Part shown: positions 53,545 to 62,900 of the stretch, one piece after another
How the letters are laid out: each line of letters opens with the position of its first letter
Numbering within the stretch: position 1 is the first letter of the stretch
From: Acidovorax sp. GBBC 1281
GTDB taxonomy: Bacteria; Pseudomonadota; Gammaproteobacteria; Burkholderiales; Burkholderiaceae_C
Reading direction: 5' to 3'
Assembly: GCF_028473645.1 (NCBI RefSeq)
Contig: NZ_CP097269.1
Span: 2,870,001 to 2,934,000 of the forward strand
Length of the DNA: 64,000 nucleotides
The notes under the pieces: generated by a model
Database searches by the model: none
What the model saw: only the letters and a program-made list of their open reading frames with translations
Told to the model about the DNA's origin: nothing
Program-made: the position numbers and the translations under genes

Positions 53545-54255
53545 ATGAATATGCCCCTGAACACGTCCGCCAACATCAGCGACCCCATCCTGCAGGCCCG
53601 CTACAACATGATCGAGCAGCAGATCCGCCCTTGGAATGTGCTGGACACCGACGTGCTGGACCTGCTGTCCGTGGTGCGCCGCGAGGAATTCGTGCCGCCC
53701 GCCTACCGCAGCATGGCGTTCATGGACATGGAGATCCCCCTCAACGCCTCCAACGAGCTGGCCCAGCGCCTGGGCCAGTGCATGCTGGCCCCGCGCGTGG
53801 AAGCCCGCCTGCTGCAGGACCTGCAGGTCAAGCCGACCGACAGGGTGCTGGAGATCGGCGCCGGTTCGGGCTACATGGCGGCCCTGCTGGCCCACCGCGC
53901 CGCGCAGGTCCTGGCGCTGGAGATCGAGCCCGATCTGGTCGAATTCGCCCGCGAGAACCTGCGCAGCGCCGGCGTGCTGAACGCCGAGGTGCGCCATGCC
54001 GACGGTGCCCAGGGCGCGGCGGAGCAAGGCCCCTTCGACGTGATCGTGCTCAGCGGCTCGGTGAGCGACGTGCCGCAGGCCCTGCTGTCGCAACTGAGCG
54101 AAGGCGGCCGGCTCGCCGCCGTCGTGGGCCAGGAGCCGATGATGCGCGCCACATTTATCCGCCGCACCGGCGACCGTTTCGAGACCACGCAGCCGTGGGA
54201 CACCATCGCCCCGCGCCTGCTGCACTTCCCCGAGCCATCGCGCTTCACCTTCTGA
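53545..54255 (+). CDS. Protein-L-isoaspartate O-methyltransferase-like protein
   Basis: A 236-aa SAM-dependent methyltransferase of the PIMT family, which repairs isoaspartyl residues. SAM motif I is RVLEIGAGSGYMAALLA, followed by VLALEIEPDLVEFA and FDVIVLSGSV. The N-terminal NMIEQQIRPWNV is typical of the beta-proteobacterial form encoded next to rhodanese and TolC genes. The Cys/Ser pattern around the usual TxSQP loop is altered, so its substrate may differ from classical Pcm. Confidence 0.85.
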   Translation: MNMPLNTSANISDPILQARYNMIEQQIRPWNVLDTDVLDLLSVVRREEFVPPAYRSMAFMDMEIPLNASNELAQRLGQCMLAPRVEARLLQDLQVKPTDRVLEIGAGSGYMAALLAHRAAQVLALEIEPDLVEFARENLRSAGVLNAEVRHADGAQGAAEQGPFDVIVLSGSVSDVPQALLSQLSEGGRLAAVVGQEPMMRATFIRRTGDRFETTQPWDTIAPRLLHFPEPSRFTF

Positions 54256-54283
54256 TCCCCTTTCGTCTTTCTCAGGAATCCGC

Positions 54284-54628
54284 ATGATCGACCACGTCCG
54301 CCCCGCCCAGCTCACCGAGTGGCTCGCCGCCACCCCCGTCGGTGCCCGCCTGCTGGTTCTGGACGTGCGCGAGCCGTGGGAGCTGCAGACCGCGAGCGTC
54401 GCCGCCGAGGACGGGTTCGACGTGGCCGCCATCCCGATGGGCGAGTTGCCCTTGCGCCTGGCCGAACTGGACCGCGATCGCCCCACCGCCTGCCTGTGCC
54501 ACCACGGCGTGCGCAGCCTGCGCGTGGCGAACTACCTCGACCAGCAGGGCTTCGACCGCGTGGCCAACATCAGCGGCGGCATTGATGCCTGGTCGCACGA
54601 GCGCGACGCGGCGGTCCCCCGGTACTGA
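54284..54628 (+). CDS. Rhodanese-domain protein
   Basis: A 114-aa single-domain sulfurtransferase-like protein. The active-site loop is CLCHHGVRS, with the catalytic Cys; LLVLDVREPWEL and NISGGIDAWSHERD are family landmarks. It is 28 bp downstream of the methyltransferase gene and 72 bp before a TolC-family gene, a grouping seen in many Burkholderiales. Confidence 0.92.
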   Translation: MIDHVRPAQLTEWLAATPVGARLLVLDVREPWELQTASVAAEDGFDVAAIPMGELPLRLAELDRDRPTACLCHHGVRSLRVANYLDQQGFDRVANISGGIDAWSHERDAAVPRY

Positions 54629-54700
54629 TCGATCCCCGTGGCCGCGGCATCGGGCCCGGCAGCGTGGGGCGCCACGCCTTCCTTTTCCTGAAAGACGTTC

Positions 54701-56038
54701 ATGACGACCTTGCTTCGGTGCATTCCCTTGTCCCTGGCCGTGGCCGTGGCCGCTGCGCTCGCCAGTTTCGGCGCGCAGGCCCAGAGCCTGTCCCAGCTGG
54801 TGGAGATGGCGCGCGGCTACGACACGCCCTTCCAGGCCGCCAAGGCGCAGTACGACGCCGCCGGCAGCCGCGCCGAGCAGGCCCGGGCCGGGTTGCTGCC
54901 CAGCGCCGGCCTCTCCGCCGGGGCCAACTACGCCAAGACCGAAGTGAACCGCCCGCCGGTGGACCTGAGCGCCCCCAGCCAGAGCGTGGGCCTCACCGCC
55001 TCGCAGCCGCTGTACCGCCCGGCCAACCGCATCACCTTCGAGCAGGGCCAGCGCGGTATCGACATCGCACAGGCCCAACTCGAAGGCGTGGCGCAGGACC
55101 TCATCGTGCGGGTCAGCCAGGCGTATTTCGACGTGCTGGCCGCTGGCGACACCCTCACCTTCGTGCAGGCCCAGAAAGCCGCGGTGGCCGAGCAACTGGC
55201 ATCGGCCAAGCGCAACTTCGAGGTGGGCACCTCCACCGTGACCGATTCGCGCGAGGCGCAGGCGCGCTTCGATCTGGTCGTCGCCCAGGAGATCGCCGCC
55301 GACAACGACCTGCGCGTGAAGCAGCTGGCGCTCGACCAGGTGGTGGGCCGCCCCGGCGTGACGCCGCAGCCGCTGGCCCAGCCCGTGCAGTTGCCCGAGG
55401 TCGCCCCCGCCGACGTGGGCACCTGGGTGCGCTCGGCCGAAGAACTGCAGCCGCAGGTGCGCCAGGCCGCCATCGCGCTCGACGTGGCCCGCCTGGAGAC
55501 GAAGAAGGCCGAAACCGGCCACCTGCCCACCGTGGACCTGCAGGCCGGCTACAGCGTCTCACGCAACCCCAAGGGCACGCCGACCATTCCCAACGTCAAC
55601 TCCCGCACCAACAACACCACCGTGGGCGTGCAGCTCACGCTGCCGCTGTTCGCGGGGTTTTCGGTGCAGAACCGCGTGAAGGAAACCCTGTCGCTCGAAG
55701 ACAAGGCGCTGGCCGACCTGGACAACGCCCGCCGCACCGTGGCGCAGGCCACGCGCGCCGCGTTCTACGGCGTGCAGTCCGGCCAGGGCCAGGTACGCGC
55801 CCTGGAGGCGGCCGAAGCCTCCAGCCAGAGCGCGCTGGAGGCCAACCAGCTGGGCTACCAGGTGGGCGTGCGCATCAACATCGACGTGCTCAACTCCCAA
55901 AGCCAGCTCTACCAGACCAAGCGCGACCTCGCCCAGGCCCGCTACAACGTGCTGCTGGGCACGCTCAAGCTGCGCCAGGCGGCAGGCACGCTGTCGCAGG
56001 ACGATCTGCTGGCCATCGATGCGCTGACGGTGCGCTGA
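54701..56038 (+). CDS. TolC-family outer membrane efflux protein
   Basis: A 445-aa outer-membrane channel subunit of type I secretion or multidrug efflux. A signal peptide (ends SFGAQAQ) precedes repeated coiled-coil helices; typical segments are YFDVLAAGDTLTFVQAQK, GTSTVTDSREAQARFD, VGVQLTLPLFAGFSVQNRV and YQVGVRINIDVLNSQSQLYQTKRDLAQARYN-like. The internal duplication characteristic of TolC is present. Bases 56039-56340 after it hold no recognisable gene. Confidence 0.93.
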   Translation: MTTLLRCIPLSLAVAVAAALASFGAQAQSLSQLVEMARGYDTPFQAAKAQYDAAGSRAEQARAGLLPSAGLSAGANYAKTEVNRPPVDLSAPSQSVGLTASQPLYRPANRITFEQGQRGIDIAQAQLEGVAQDLIVRVSQAYFDVLAAGDTLTFVQAQKAAVAEQLASAKRNFEVGTSTVTDSREAQARFDLVVAQEIAADNDLRVKQLALDQVVGRPGVTPQPLAQPVQLPEVAPADVGTWVRSAEELQPQVRQAAIALDVARLETKKAETGHLPTVDLQAGYSVSRNPKGTPTIPNVNSRTNNTTVGVQLTLPLFAGFSVQNRVKETLSLEDKALADLDNARRTVAQATRAAFYGVQSGQGQVRALEAAEASSQSALEANQLGYQVGVRINIDVLNSQSQLYQTKRDLAQARYNVLLGTLKLRQAAGTLSQDDLLAIDALTVR

Positions 56039-56340
56039 GAGGCTGCCGGCCCTTGGCCCGTCCACCGTCTGCATCCTGCCATTGGGACTGTTGAAAGGCA
56101 GCTGCCGAGCCTCGGACACTGGCGTTCGAAGGCATCGGCGGTGCCGCCCCCACCATGGAGAAAATATGACTTTTCTGCTTCGACCCAACGCCGCGTGCTG
56201 TGGCACCGACCGTGCAGCGCATCGACAACGTGCCTGGCGGAACGCACCATGGGTGCATCCCCGGCGTTTGAACGGTCTGCATCTGCGTTCACCGCGCGGT
56301 CGGCTGTCCGGCCCGCCACGGACGCCTTGGTGCGTGCCGA

Positions 56341-57945
56341 ATGAAGCCCGTGGATGAGCCGCGCCCCGTCGCACACCGCTGGTGGCTGGGCGCGTTGCTG
56401 GCCGTGTCCCTGGCGGTGCTGGCACTGTGCGCCACCCATCCACCACGCTGGGAGACCAATGACGACGTCGGCATGGCGATGGTGGCGCACGGCTACGGCA
56501 TGGCCGCCAGCGGCTCGCCGAACCTGATTTTTTCCAATGTGGTCTGGGGCCACATCGTGCGCCTCATCCCTTCGCTGGGCGGCATCAGCGGCTATGTGGT
56601 GGCGACGTTCGCGGTTCTCGTTGTGGTCGGCACGGCCGTGCTGTACGGCCTGCGGAGCCTCGGACACGGCTGGTGGCTGGGGGGAAGCGTGGTCGTTTTC
56701 CTGCTGGTCCGGCCGTTGCTGCTCCCCCAGTTCACGGTCAATGCGGGCTTGATGGCGGTTGCCGCCGTCATCTGCTTGAACGTGTACATCCAGGCGAGAC
56801 AGATGCCGGTGCTTTGGCTGAGCGTCGGCCTGCTGTTTCTCAGCGCCATGGTGCGCAGCCATGAATGCATGCTGGTCATGCTGGTGGCCCTGCCCCTGTT
56901 GCCCTGGCGTGCGCTGGCACGAGGCCACGCGCCACGCTGGGCTTTCGCTGTGCTCGCCCTGGCCCTGCTGGCTGCCGTATGGCTGGACTGGCAGGCCTAC
57001 AGGGCGCCGGAGTGGAAGGATTTCAACGACCTGAACCTGGTGCGGGCGGCATTCACCGATTTCGGCGCTGGACAACATCTCATCAACCGTCCCGAGATCC
57101 TGGACCGGCACGGCTACACGGCGAACGACCTGGCTTTGGTGGGCAACTGGTTCTTCTCCGACCCGCGCCTGGCCGACCCCATGGCCTTGAAAGCCATGCT
57201 GGCCGATGTCGGCTTTTTGGCGCTGCGCACCAATGCGCTGGCCTCGGGCTGGGAAGGAATCCGCGCGCTGTGGCAGCCGGATCTTCGGGTCTCGCTTGCC
57301 GCAGCGTTCTTGCTGGGCCTGCTGCTGCCGAATCGCAAGGTGGCCGCCACTTGGTTGCTGTGCATCGCGGCCGTGTTCATGATGGGGCTGCTCGGCCGGC
57401 CTGGCGTCCTGCGCGTGTATGTGCCGCTGATGGCCCTGCTGGCCGTCACGCCGTTGCTCTTCAACGGTGCTGAGCGCCATCGGCGGCGCCCCGTCGTCTT
57501 CGCCACGGTGATGGTGGCTGCCGTATTGAGCGCCTGGATGGCCGTCGGCTTGTGGCAAGCCTTGCAGCACAAGGACGAACAGGCGCGCAGAGAACTGGAT
57601 TCGCTGCCGTCGGGATCGATTGTGGTCTGGGGCGCCGCCTTCCCGTTCGAGGCGGTCTACCCGCCGTTCAGCAATGCCGCCGTGCGTGAGCGATACCGGT
57701 TGTATTCGCTGGGTGCGTTCACCTTGGTTCCCGATACCGTCGCGCGGCAGGAGGACCAGGCCGGACGCGGTTTCGTCAACCTGCTGCAGCGCAAGGAAGG
57801 GGTGGCCATCTTTGCCTTCGATTCGCATCTAAGCTGGCTGGACGTGTACTGCAGCCAGCGTCTGCACGGAGTGCCGGAGCAATTGCAGACATGGCGGGCA
57901 GGCAGCCAACTGGCCAGCCGCCGCCGGTGTACCGCAGTGCCATGA
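56341..57945 (+). CDS. Polytopic membrane protein, GT-C glycosyltransferase-like
   Basis: A 534-aa inner-membrane protein with roughly ten helices. After the first helix (WLGALLAVSLAVLALCA) comes WETNDDVGM, an acidic pair in the first periplasmic loop as in GT-C-fold glycosyltransferases. The C-terminal 120 residues are soluble and periplasmic. No donor- or acceptor-specific motif is recognised. There is no partner gene for polysaccharide synthesis nearby, so the role is open. Confidence 0.65.
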   Translation: MKPVDEPRPVAHRWWLGALLAVSLAVLALCATHPPRWETNDDVGMAMVAHGYGMAASGSPNLIFSNVVWGHIVRLIPSLGGISGYVVATFAVLVVVGTAVLYGLRSLGHGWWLGGSVVVFLLVRPLLLPQFTVNAGLMAVAAVICLNVYIQARQMPVLWLSVGLLFLSAMVRSHECMLVMLVALPLLPWRALARGHAPRWAFAVLALALLAAVWLDWQAYRAPEWKDFNDLNLVRAAFTDFGAGQHLINRPEILDRHGYTANDLALVGNWFFSDPRLADPMALKAMLADVGFLALRTNALASGWEGIRALWQPDLRVSLAAAFLLGLLLPNRKVAATWLLCIAAVFMMGLLGRPGVLRVYVPLMALLAVTPLLFNGAERHRRRPVVFATVMVAAVLSAWMAVGLWQALQHKDEQARRELDSLPSGSIVVWGAAFPFEAVYPPFSNAAVRERYRLYSLGAFTLVPDTVARQEDQAGRGFVNLLQRKEGVAIFAFDSHLSWLDVYCSQRLHGVPEQLQTWRAGSQLASRRRCTAVP

Positions 57946-58021
57946 CCGGAGGCCATCCCATCCCGTATCGGGGCCCACGTTGGCGCAGTGAATCTGCCGA
58001 AATGCGTTCGGCAGTGTGCTT

Positions 58022-59563
58022 TCAAGCCGGGTGCTTCGATCGCTGATAGATGGCATGGACCTCGTCTCGTGGCGGCAGTTCGCTGAAAAACGGGTCACGC
58101 AACAGTTCTTCGGCACTAGGGCGCTCGTCCAGCCGCCTGGTGACCATGCGGTTGAAGAACTGCACGATGCCCTCCTTGCTTTGTGCCGGCAAAGTCTTCA
58201 ACGCATCCATGAATGGAAAGGTCTCTACCGAGGAGGCATTGCTGAGGCCGATCAGCCCCATCGCGCGGGCCGGCGTTTTCAGGAAATGCACGAGCAACTG
58301 GGCCACGCTGTAAACGTCGCGCTTGTGGTGGCTGGCTGATGGCCGCATTTCGAAGTAGCCCGCAGTGCCCAATTGGCTGGGTTCACCCTCCTCGCGGCCC
58401 AGACCCATGTCGATCAGCCGGAACATCTTCTGGTGCTCGTCGTAGATGACGTTGTTGTGCGAGATGTCCTGGTGCACCAAGCCTTCGTCGGCAAACCGGG
58501 AAGCGCCGATCAGGACGTCCGCCACCATTTGCCGCCCGAGGGCCAGGTAGTCCAGCGGCTTGATGAACCCATGGTCCAGGGCGAGGCGGGATCGGTCGAT
58601 CACCTGGTGGACCGCGGGGCCTTCGATCTTCTCCAGCAAGATCCCGAACAGGGCGTCGATCTGAACCAGGCCATACACCCGCATCACCTGGGCGGTTTCT
58701 CCGAGGGATGCGGCGACCTGGAATTCCTTGTAGATCTTGGCTTTCTCCTGTTCGATCGCGTCGGCCAGGCTGTTGGCGCCCTCCGGCAGCGTGTCGAAAA
58801 ACCTGCGCGACATCGGGTGGCCGGGGTCGGTGCACAGCATCGCCTTGAACACGAAGTCCCGCCCGCAGTCCTTGCCCTCGCGCCAGAAGTTCTCGGCCAG
58901 TCGCACGGCGTAGGCCACCCCAGAGGCACCCACGCCGAGCCGCTGCATGCCATGCGCGGCCTGAGGCAATCCCTCGCACGAGGGCTCCAGCGCAATGGCG
59001 GCAAACCCACTGCTGATTTCCGCTGCACCCGGTTTCAATGCGGCCAGTCTTTCCATCCGTTCCGGCATGCCGCCCTGCTGGCTCAACTCGTTCACCAGAC
59101 GCGGGCTGAGCACAACGCCCGGGCTGGTCGAACGCTTCATGCTCTGCAACCTTCGCTCCTTTCCCAGGGCGCTGAGCGCGTTCCATGGATCCGAAGTCCG
59201 ATGGCGGGAAACCGGCGTGGGCGGGTCCAGCAGGGAGGCAAGGATCGAGGGAGGGCTGGGAAACGCCTTATCGCCCGGGCTGGACCGGGGCGTCGACAAC
59301 GGGCTGCCGCTCCCCGGCAACGAGCGGGGGCTGACCCCCCCGGCCATGCGGTCGCCGAGCGCGGGAAGCTGCGCATTGAACCGCAACCCCTCCCCGGCCC
59401 GCTCGCCCAGTTTCAGCCGCCTTCGCTCCAGCAGGAGCGACGCGTGGCCGGCCCCGGGGGCAGGAGGACTGCGGTTCGTTGGGGGCTGTGGCGCCTGGCT
59501 GTCGGATCTCCGGGTGTCTTCCACGCCCTTGGGGGCGCTTCCCGTTGAGGGTGGGGTGATCAT
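58022..59563 (-). CDS. Protein kinase with disordered Ser/Pro-rich leader (possible type III effector)
   Basis: A 513-aa protein (527 aa if the GTG at 59605 is used). The first about 150 residues are Ser/Pro-rich and disordered (STGSAPKGVEDTRRSDSQAP...). A eukaryotic-like kinase domain follows: glycine loop RLGVGASGVAYAVRL, Lys in DFVFKAML, catalytic loop VHQDISHNNVIYD (HxD...N) and RLIDMGLG in place of DFG, then APE-region GTAGYFEMRP. The layout resembles secreted kinase effectors of plant pathogens. No neighbouring phosphatase, FHA or PASTA domain is present. Secretion is inference. Confidence 0.72.
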   Translation of the reverse strand: MITPPSTGSAPKGVEDTRRSDSQAPQPPTNRSPPAPGAGHASLLLERRRLKLGERAGEGLRFNAQLPALGDRMAGGVSPRSLPGSGSPLSTPRSSPGDKAFPSPPSILASLLDPPTPVSRHRTSDPWNALSALGKERRLQSMKRSTSPGVVLSPRLVNELSQQGGMPERMERLAALKPGAAEISSGFAAIALEPSCEGLPQAAHGMQRLGVGASGVAYAVRLAENFWREGKDCGRDFVFKAMLCTDPGHPMSRRFFDTLPEGANSLADAIEQEKAKIYKEFQVAASLGETAQVMRVYGLVQIDALFGILLEKIEGPAVHQVIDRSRLALDHGFIKPLDYLALGRQMVADVLIGASRFADEGLVHQDISHNNVIYDEHQKMFRLIDMGLGREEGEPSQLGTAGYFEMRPSASHHKRDVYSVAQLLVHFLKTPARAMGLIGLSNASSVETFPFMDALKTLPAQSKEGIVQFFNRMVTRRLDERPSAEELLRDPFFSELPPRDEVHAIYQRSKHPA

Positions 59564-59739
59564 GCTGGGCGCGTGCTGGAAGTTGGATGCGGCAAAGGGC
59601 ACCACTAAATCCCAGCCGGTGAACTGTCAGGTGCGCTGGTGCGAAGCCATGCGCAGATGGCCGAATCCACCCCTCCATGTGCCATTGCGCCTCAGGCGCC
59701 CAAGGGCCGGCCGAAGCGCCAGGCGTGTTTGGTGGGCGG

Positions 59740-62700
59740 TCAGGCCCGCCCTTCGGTATCGGCCTGCGGCGGAGCGGGCAACGCGGGCCGCCGGCGCTGC
59801 CAGCGTTCCTGCAAGCCCACGACCAGCACGAAGAAGACCGGCACGAACAGCACGGCCAGCACCGTGGCGGTGACGATGCCGCCGAACACCCCGGTGCCGA
59901 TGGCGTGCTGGGTTTCCTGGCTGGCGCCGGTCGCCAGCATCAGCGGAACGACGCCCAGCGCAAACGCCAGCGAGGTCATCAGGATGGGCCGCAGCCGCAG
60001 CCGCGCCGCCGTCACGGCCGCATCGACCAGCCCGTGGCCCTGCTCGCGCAACTGCTTGGCGAACTCGACGATCAGGATGGCATTCTTCGCCGACAGCCCG
60101 ATCACCGTGATCAGTCCCACCTTGAAGAACACGTCGTTGGGCAGCCCGCGCAGCAGCACGGCCGCCACAGCACCGATCAAGCCCAACGGCACCACCAGCA
60201 TCACGGCCGCAGGAATCGACCAGCTTTCGTACAGCGCGGCCAGCACCAGGAACACCACCAGCATCGACAGCGCCATCAGCAGTGGCGCCTGCGCAGCCGA
60301 CTGGCGCTCCTGCAGGGATTGCCCGGTCCAGGCGATGGCGAATCTGGGCGGCAGTTGCCGGGCCAGGCGCTCCATTTCCGCCATCGCGCGCCGCTGGAGA
60401 CGCCCGGCGCGGCGCTGCCCGACAGGCGCGCGGCAGGGTAGCCCTGGTAGCGGGCCAGTTGCAGCGGCGTTTCGGTCCACACCGGCGTCACCACCTCGCC
60501 CAGCCGTGCCATGCCACCGCCGGCGCTGGGCACGGGCAGTTTCAACACGTCGCCGAGCTGCATGCGCGCCTTGGCATCGGCCTGCACGATGACCTGCTGC
60601 ATGCGCCCCCGGTTGGGAAAGTCGTTCACATACAGCGAGCCCAAGGCCGCCGAGAGGGTGTCGCTGATCGCGGAAAACGGCACGCCCAGCGCCGCGGCCT
60701 TCTGGCGGTCGATGTCCAGGCGCACGCTCGCACCCGGGGGCAATCCGTCGGCATACACGCTGGCCAGCAGCGGGCTGCCGGAGGCCAGCGCGATGAGCCG
60801 CGCCTCGGCCGCCTTGAGGGCCGCATGCCCCTGGTGGGAGCGGTCCAGCAGCCGCATCGTGAAGCCGGACGACGTGCCCAGCTCGTCGATGGCCGGCGGC
60901 ATCAGGCTCATCACCGTGCCCTCCCTGGTGTGGGCCATGGCCTGCTGGGCGCGCGAGACCTCGTCCTGCGCGGTGGCTCCGTCCCGCTGGGGCCAGTCCT
61001 TGAGCATGGTGAACGCCAGTGCCGAATTGGGCCCCGAGCCGGAGAAGCCGAAGCCGATCACCGTCTGGTTGGTGGCAATGCCGGGCCGCGCGGCGACATG
61101 CGCCTCGTAGTCCTTGACCACGTCCAGCGTGCGCTCCATGGTGGCGTCGGCCGGCAGCTGGAAGGAGGTCATGAAGTACCCCTGGTCCTCCTCTGGCAGG
61201 AAGGCCGAAGGCAGCCGCACGAATGCCCAGCCCAACAGGGCGACGATGGCCAGGAAGCCCACCATCACGCGGGCCGGCCGGCGCAGCAGCCCGCCGACCT
61301 GCCTGCCGTAGGCATCGGTCAGGCGGGCGAAACGGCGGTTGAAGCCGCCGAAGAAGCCGCGCTTTTCGTGGTGCCCGGCCTGCACAGGCTTGAGCAGCGT
61401 GGCGCACAGGGCAGGCGTCAGGCTCAGCGCAAGGAATGCGGAGATGAGGATGGAAGTCGCCATCGACAGCGCGAACTGCTGGTAGATGGCCCCCACGGAG
61501 CCGCTGGCGAACGCCATGGGAATGAAAACGGCCGTCAGCACCAGGGTGATGCCCACCACGGCGCCCGTGATCTCGCGCATGGCCTTGGCGGTGGCCTCCC
61601 GAGGGCCGAGGCCCTCGGCCGCCATCAGCCGCTCCACGTTCTCCACCACCACGATCGCGTCGTCCACGATGATGCCGATGGCCAGCACCATGCCGAACAT
61701 CGTCAGCACGTTGATGGAAAAGCCTGCCACCTGCATGACCGCGAAGGTGCCCAGCAAGGCGATGGGTGCCACGATGGCCGGAATGAGCGTGTAGCGGACG
61801 TCCTGCAGGAACACGAACATCACGATGAACACCAGCGCCATGGCCTCCAGCAGCGTGTGCAGCACTTTCTCGATCGAGATCTTCACGAAGGGCGCCGTGT
61901 CGAAGGGCGTCGTGTAGCGCATGCCGGCCGGCAGCGCACGGCCCAGCTCCGCCAGGCGTTGGTGCACGGCTTCGGCAGTGCGCACGGCGTTGGCGCCCGG
62001 CGAAAGCTGCACCGCGGCCCCGGCCGACGCCCTGCCGTCGTCGCGGGTGGCAAAGCCGTACGACTGCGCCCCCAGCTCGACACGCGCCACATCGCCCAGG
62101 ACCACCGTGGAGCCGTCGCGGTTCGAACGCAGCACCACGGCGGCGAACTGCTCGGGCGTGGACAACTGGCCCTGCACCGTCAGCGGAATGGTCACGCGCT
62201 GGCCGGGAAGGCTGGGCGAATCGCCCACGCGGCCGGGTGCGATCTGTGCGTTCTGCTGGGACAGCGCGGTGGACAGGTCGTTCATCGACAGCCCATATGA
62301 AATGAGCTTGTCCGGATCCACCCAAATGCGCATGGCCTGCTCCGCCCCGAAAAGCTGGACCCGGCCCACGCCCTCGATGCGGCGCAGCTCCTCCACGCCG
62401 TTGCGCGCGAGATAGTCGCTCAGCGCCAGCTCGCCATGGCGGCCGTCCTCGGACACGAGGCTCACGATCAGCAGAAAGCTGGACGTGGCCGATTCGACGG
62501 TCACGCCGTTCTGGCGCACCGTCTGGGGCGGGCGCGACTCGATCGCCTTGAGCCGGTTCTGTACATCGACCTGCGCCAGTTCCGGGTTCGTGCCCGGCTT
62601 GAAGGTGGCCGAGATCTGTGCCGAGCCCGAGGTGTCCACCGACGACTCGAAATACAGCAGGTTCTTGACGCTGGAAAGCTCACGCTCGATCAGGCTGACG

Positions 62701-62882
62701 ACCGAGTCGTTCATGGCCTGCGGTGTCGCACCAGGGTACGTGGCATACACAATGACCGCGGGCGGCGCCACCGAGGGGTAGCGGGCGATCGGCAGTTGCG
62801 GCAGCGCGATCAGGCCCAGCAGGACGATGAACGCGGCAACCACCCAGGCGAACACCGGTCGCCGAATGAAAAATTGGGGCAT
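59740..62882 (-). pseudogene. RND (HAE1-family) efflux pump inner-membrane subunit, frameshifted
   Basis: The gene reads MPQFFIRRPVFAWVVAAF to a normal HAE1-type C-terminus, but in two frames. The upstream frame (about 830 residues) includes the first-helix region, [20 protein letters not shown] (proton-relay Asp pair) and [13 protein letters not shown]. Near base 60391 (after [14 protein letters not shown]) the frame shifts by one base; the continuation [18 protein letters not shown] through [19 protein letters not shown] and the end is in the other frame. A single missing C would explain it. If real, the pump is inactive; otherwise a sequencing error. Confidence 0.88.
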
Positions 62883-62900
62883 CTGTGACTCCCTGCCCGC

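Noticed and set aside
59563..59700. A TTCGC...TTCAC pair upstream of the kinase gene, considered as a plant-inducible promoter (PIP) box.
   Set aside because: The spacing is about 17 bases, not 15, and the second half is TTCAC, so it does not match the TTCGB-N15-TTCGB consensus.
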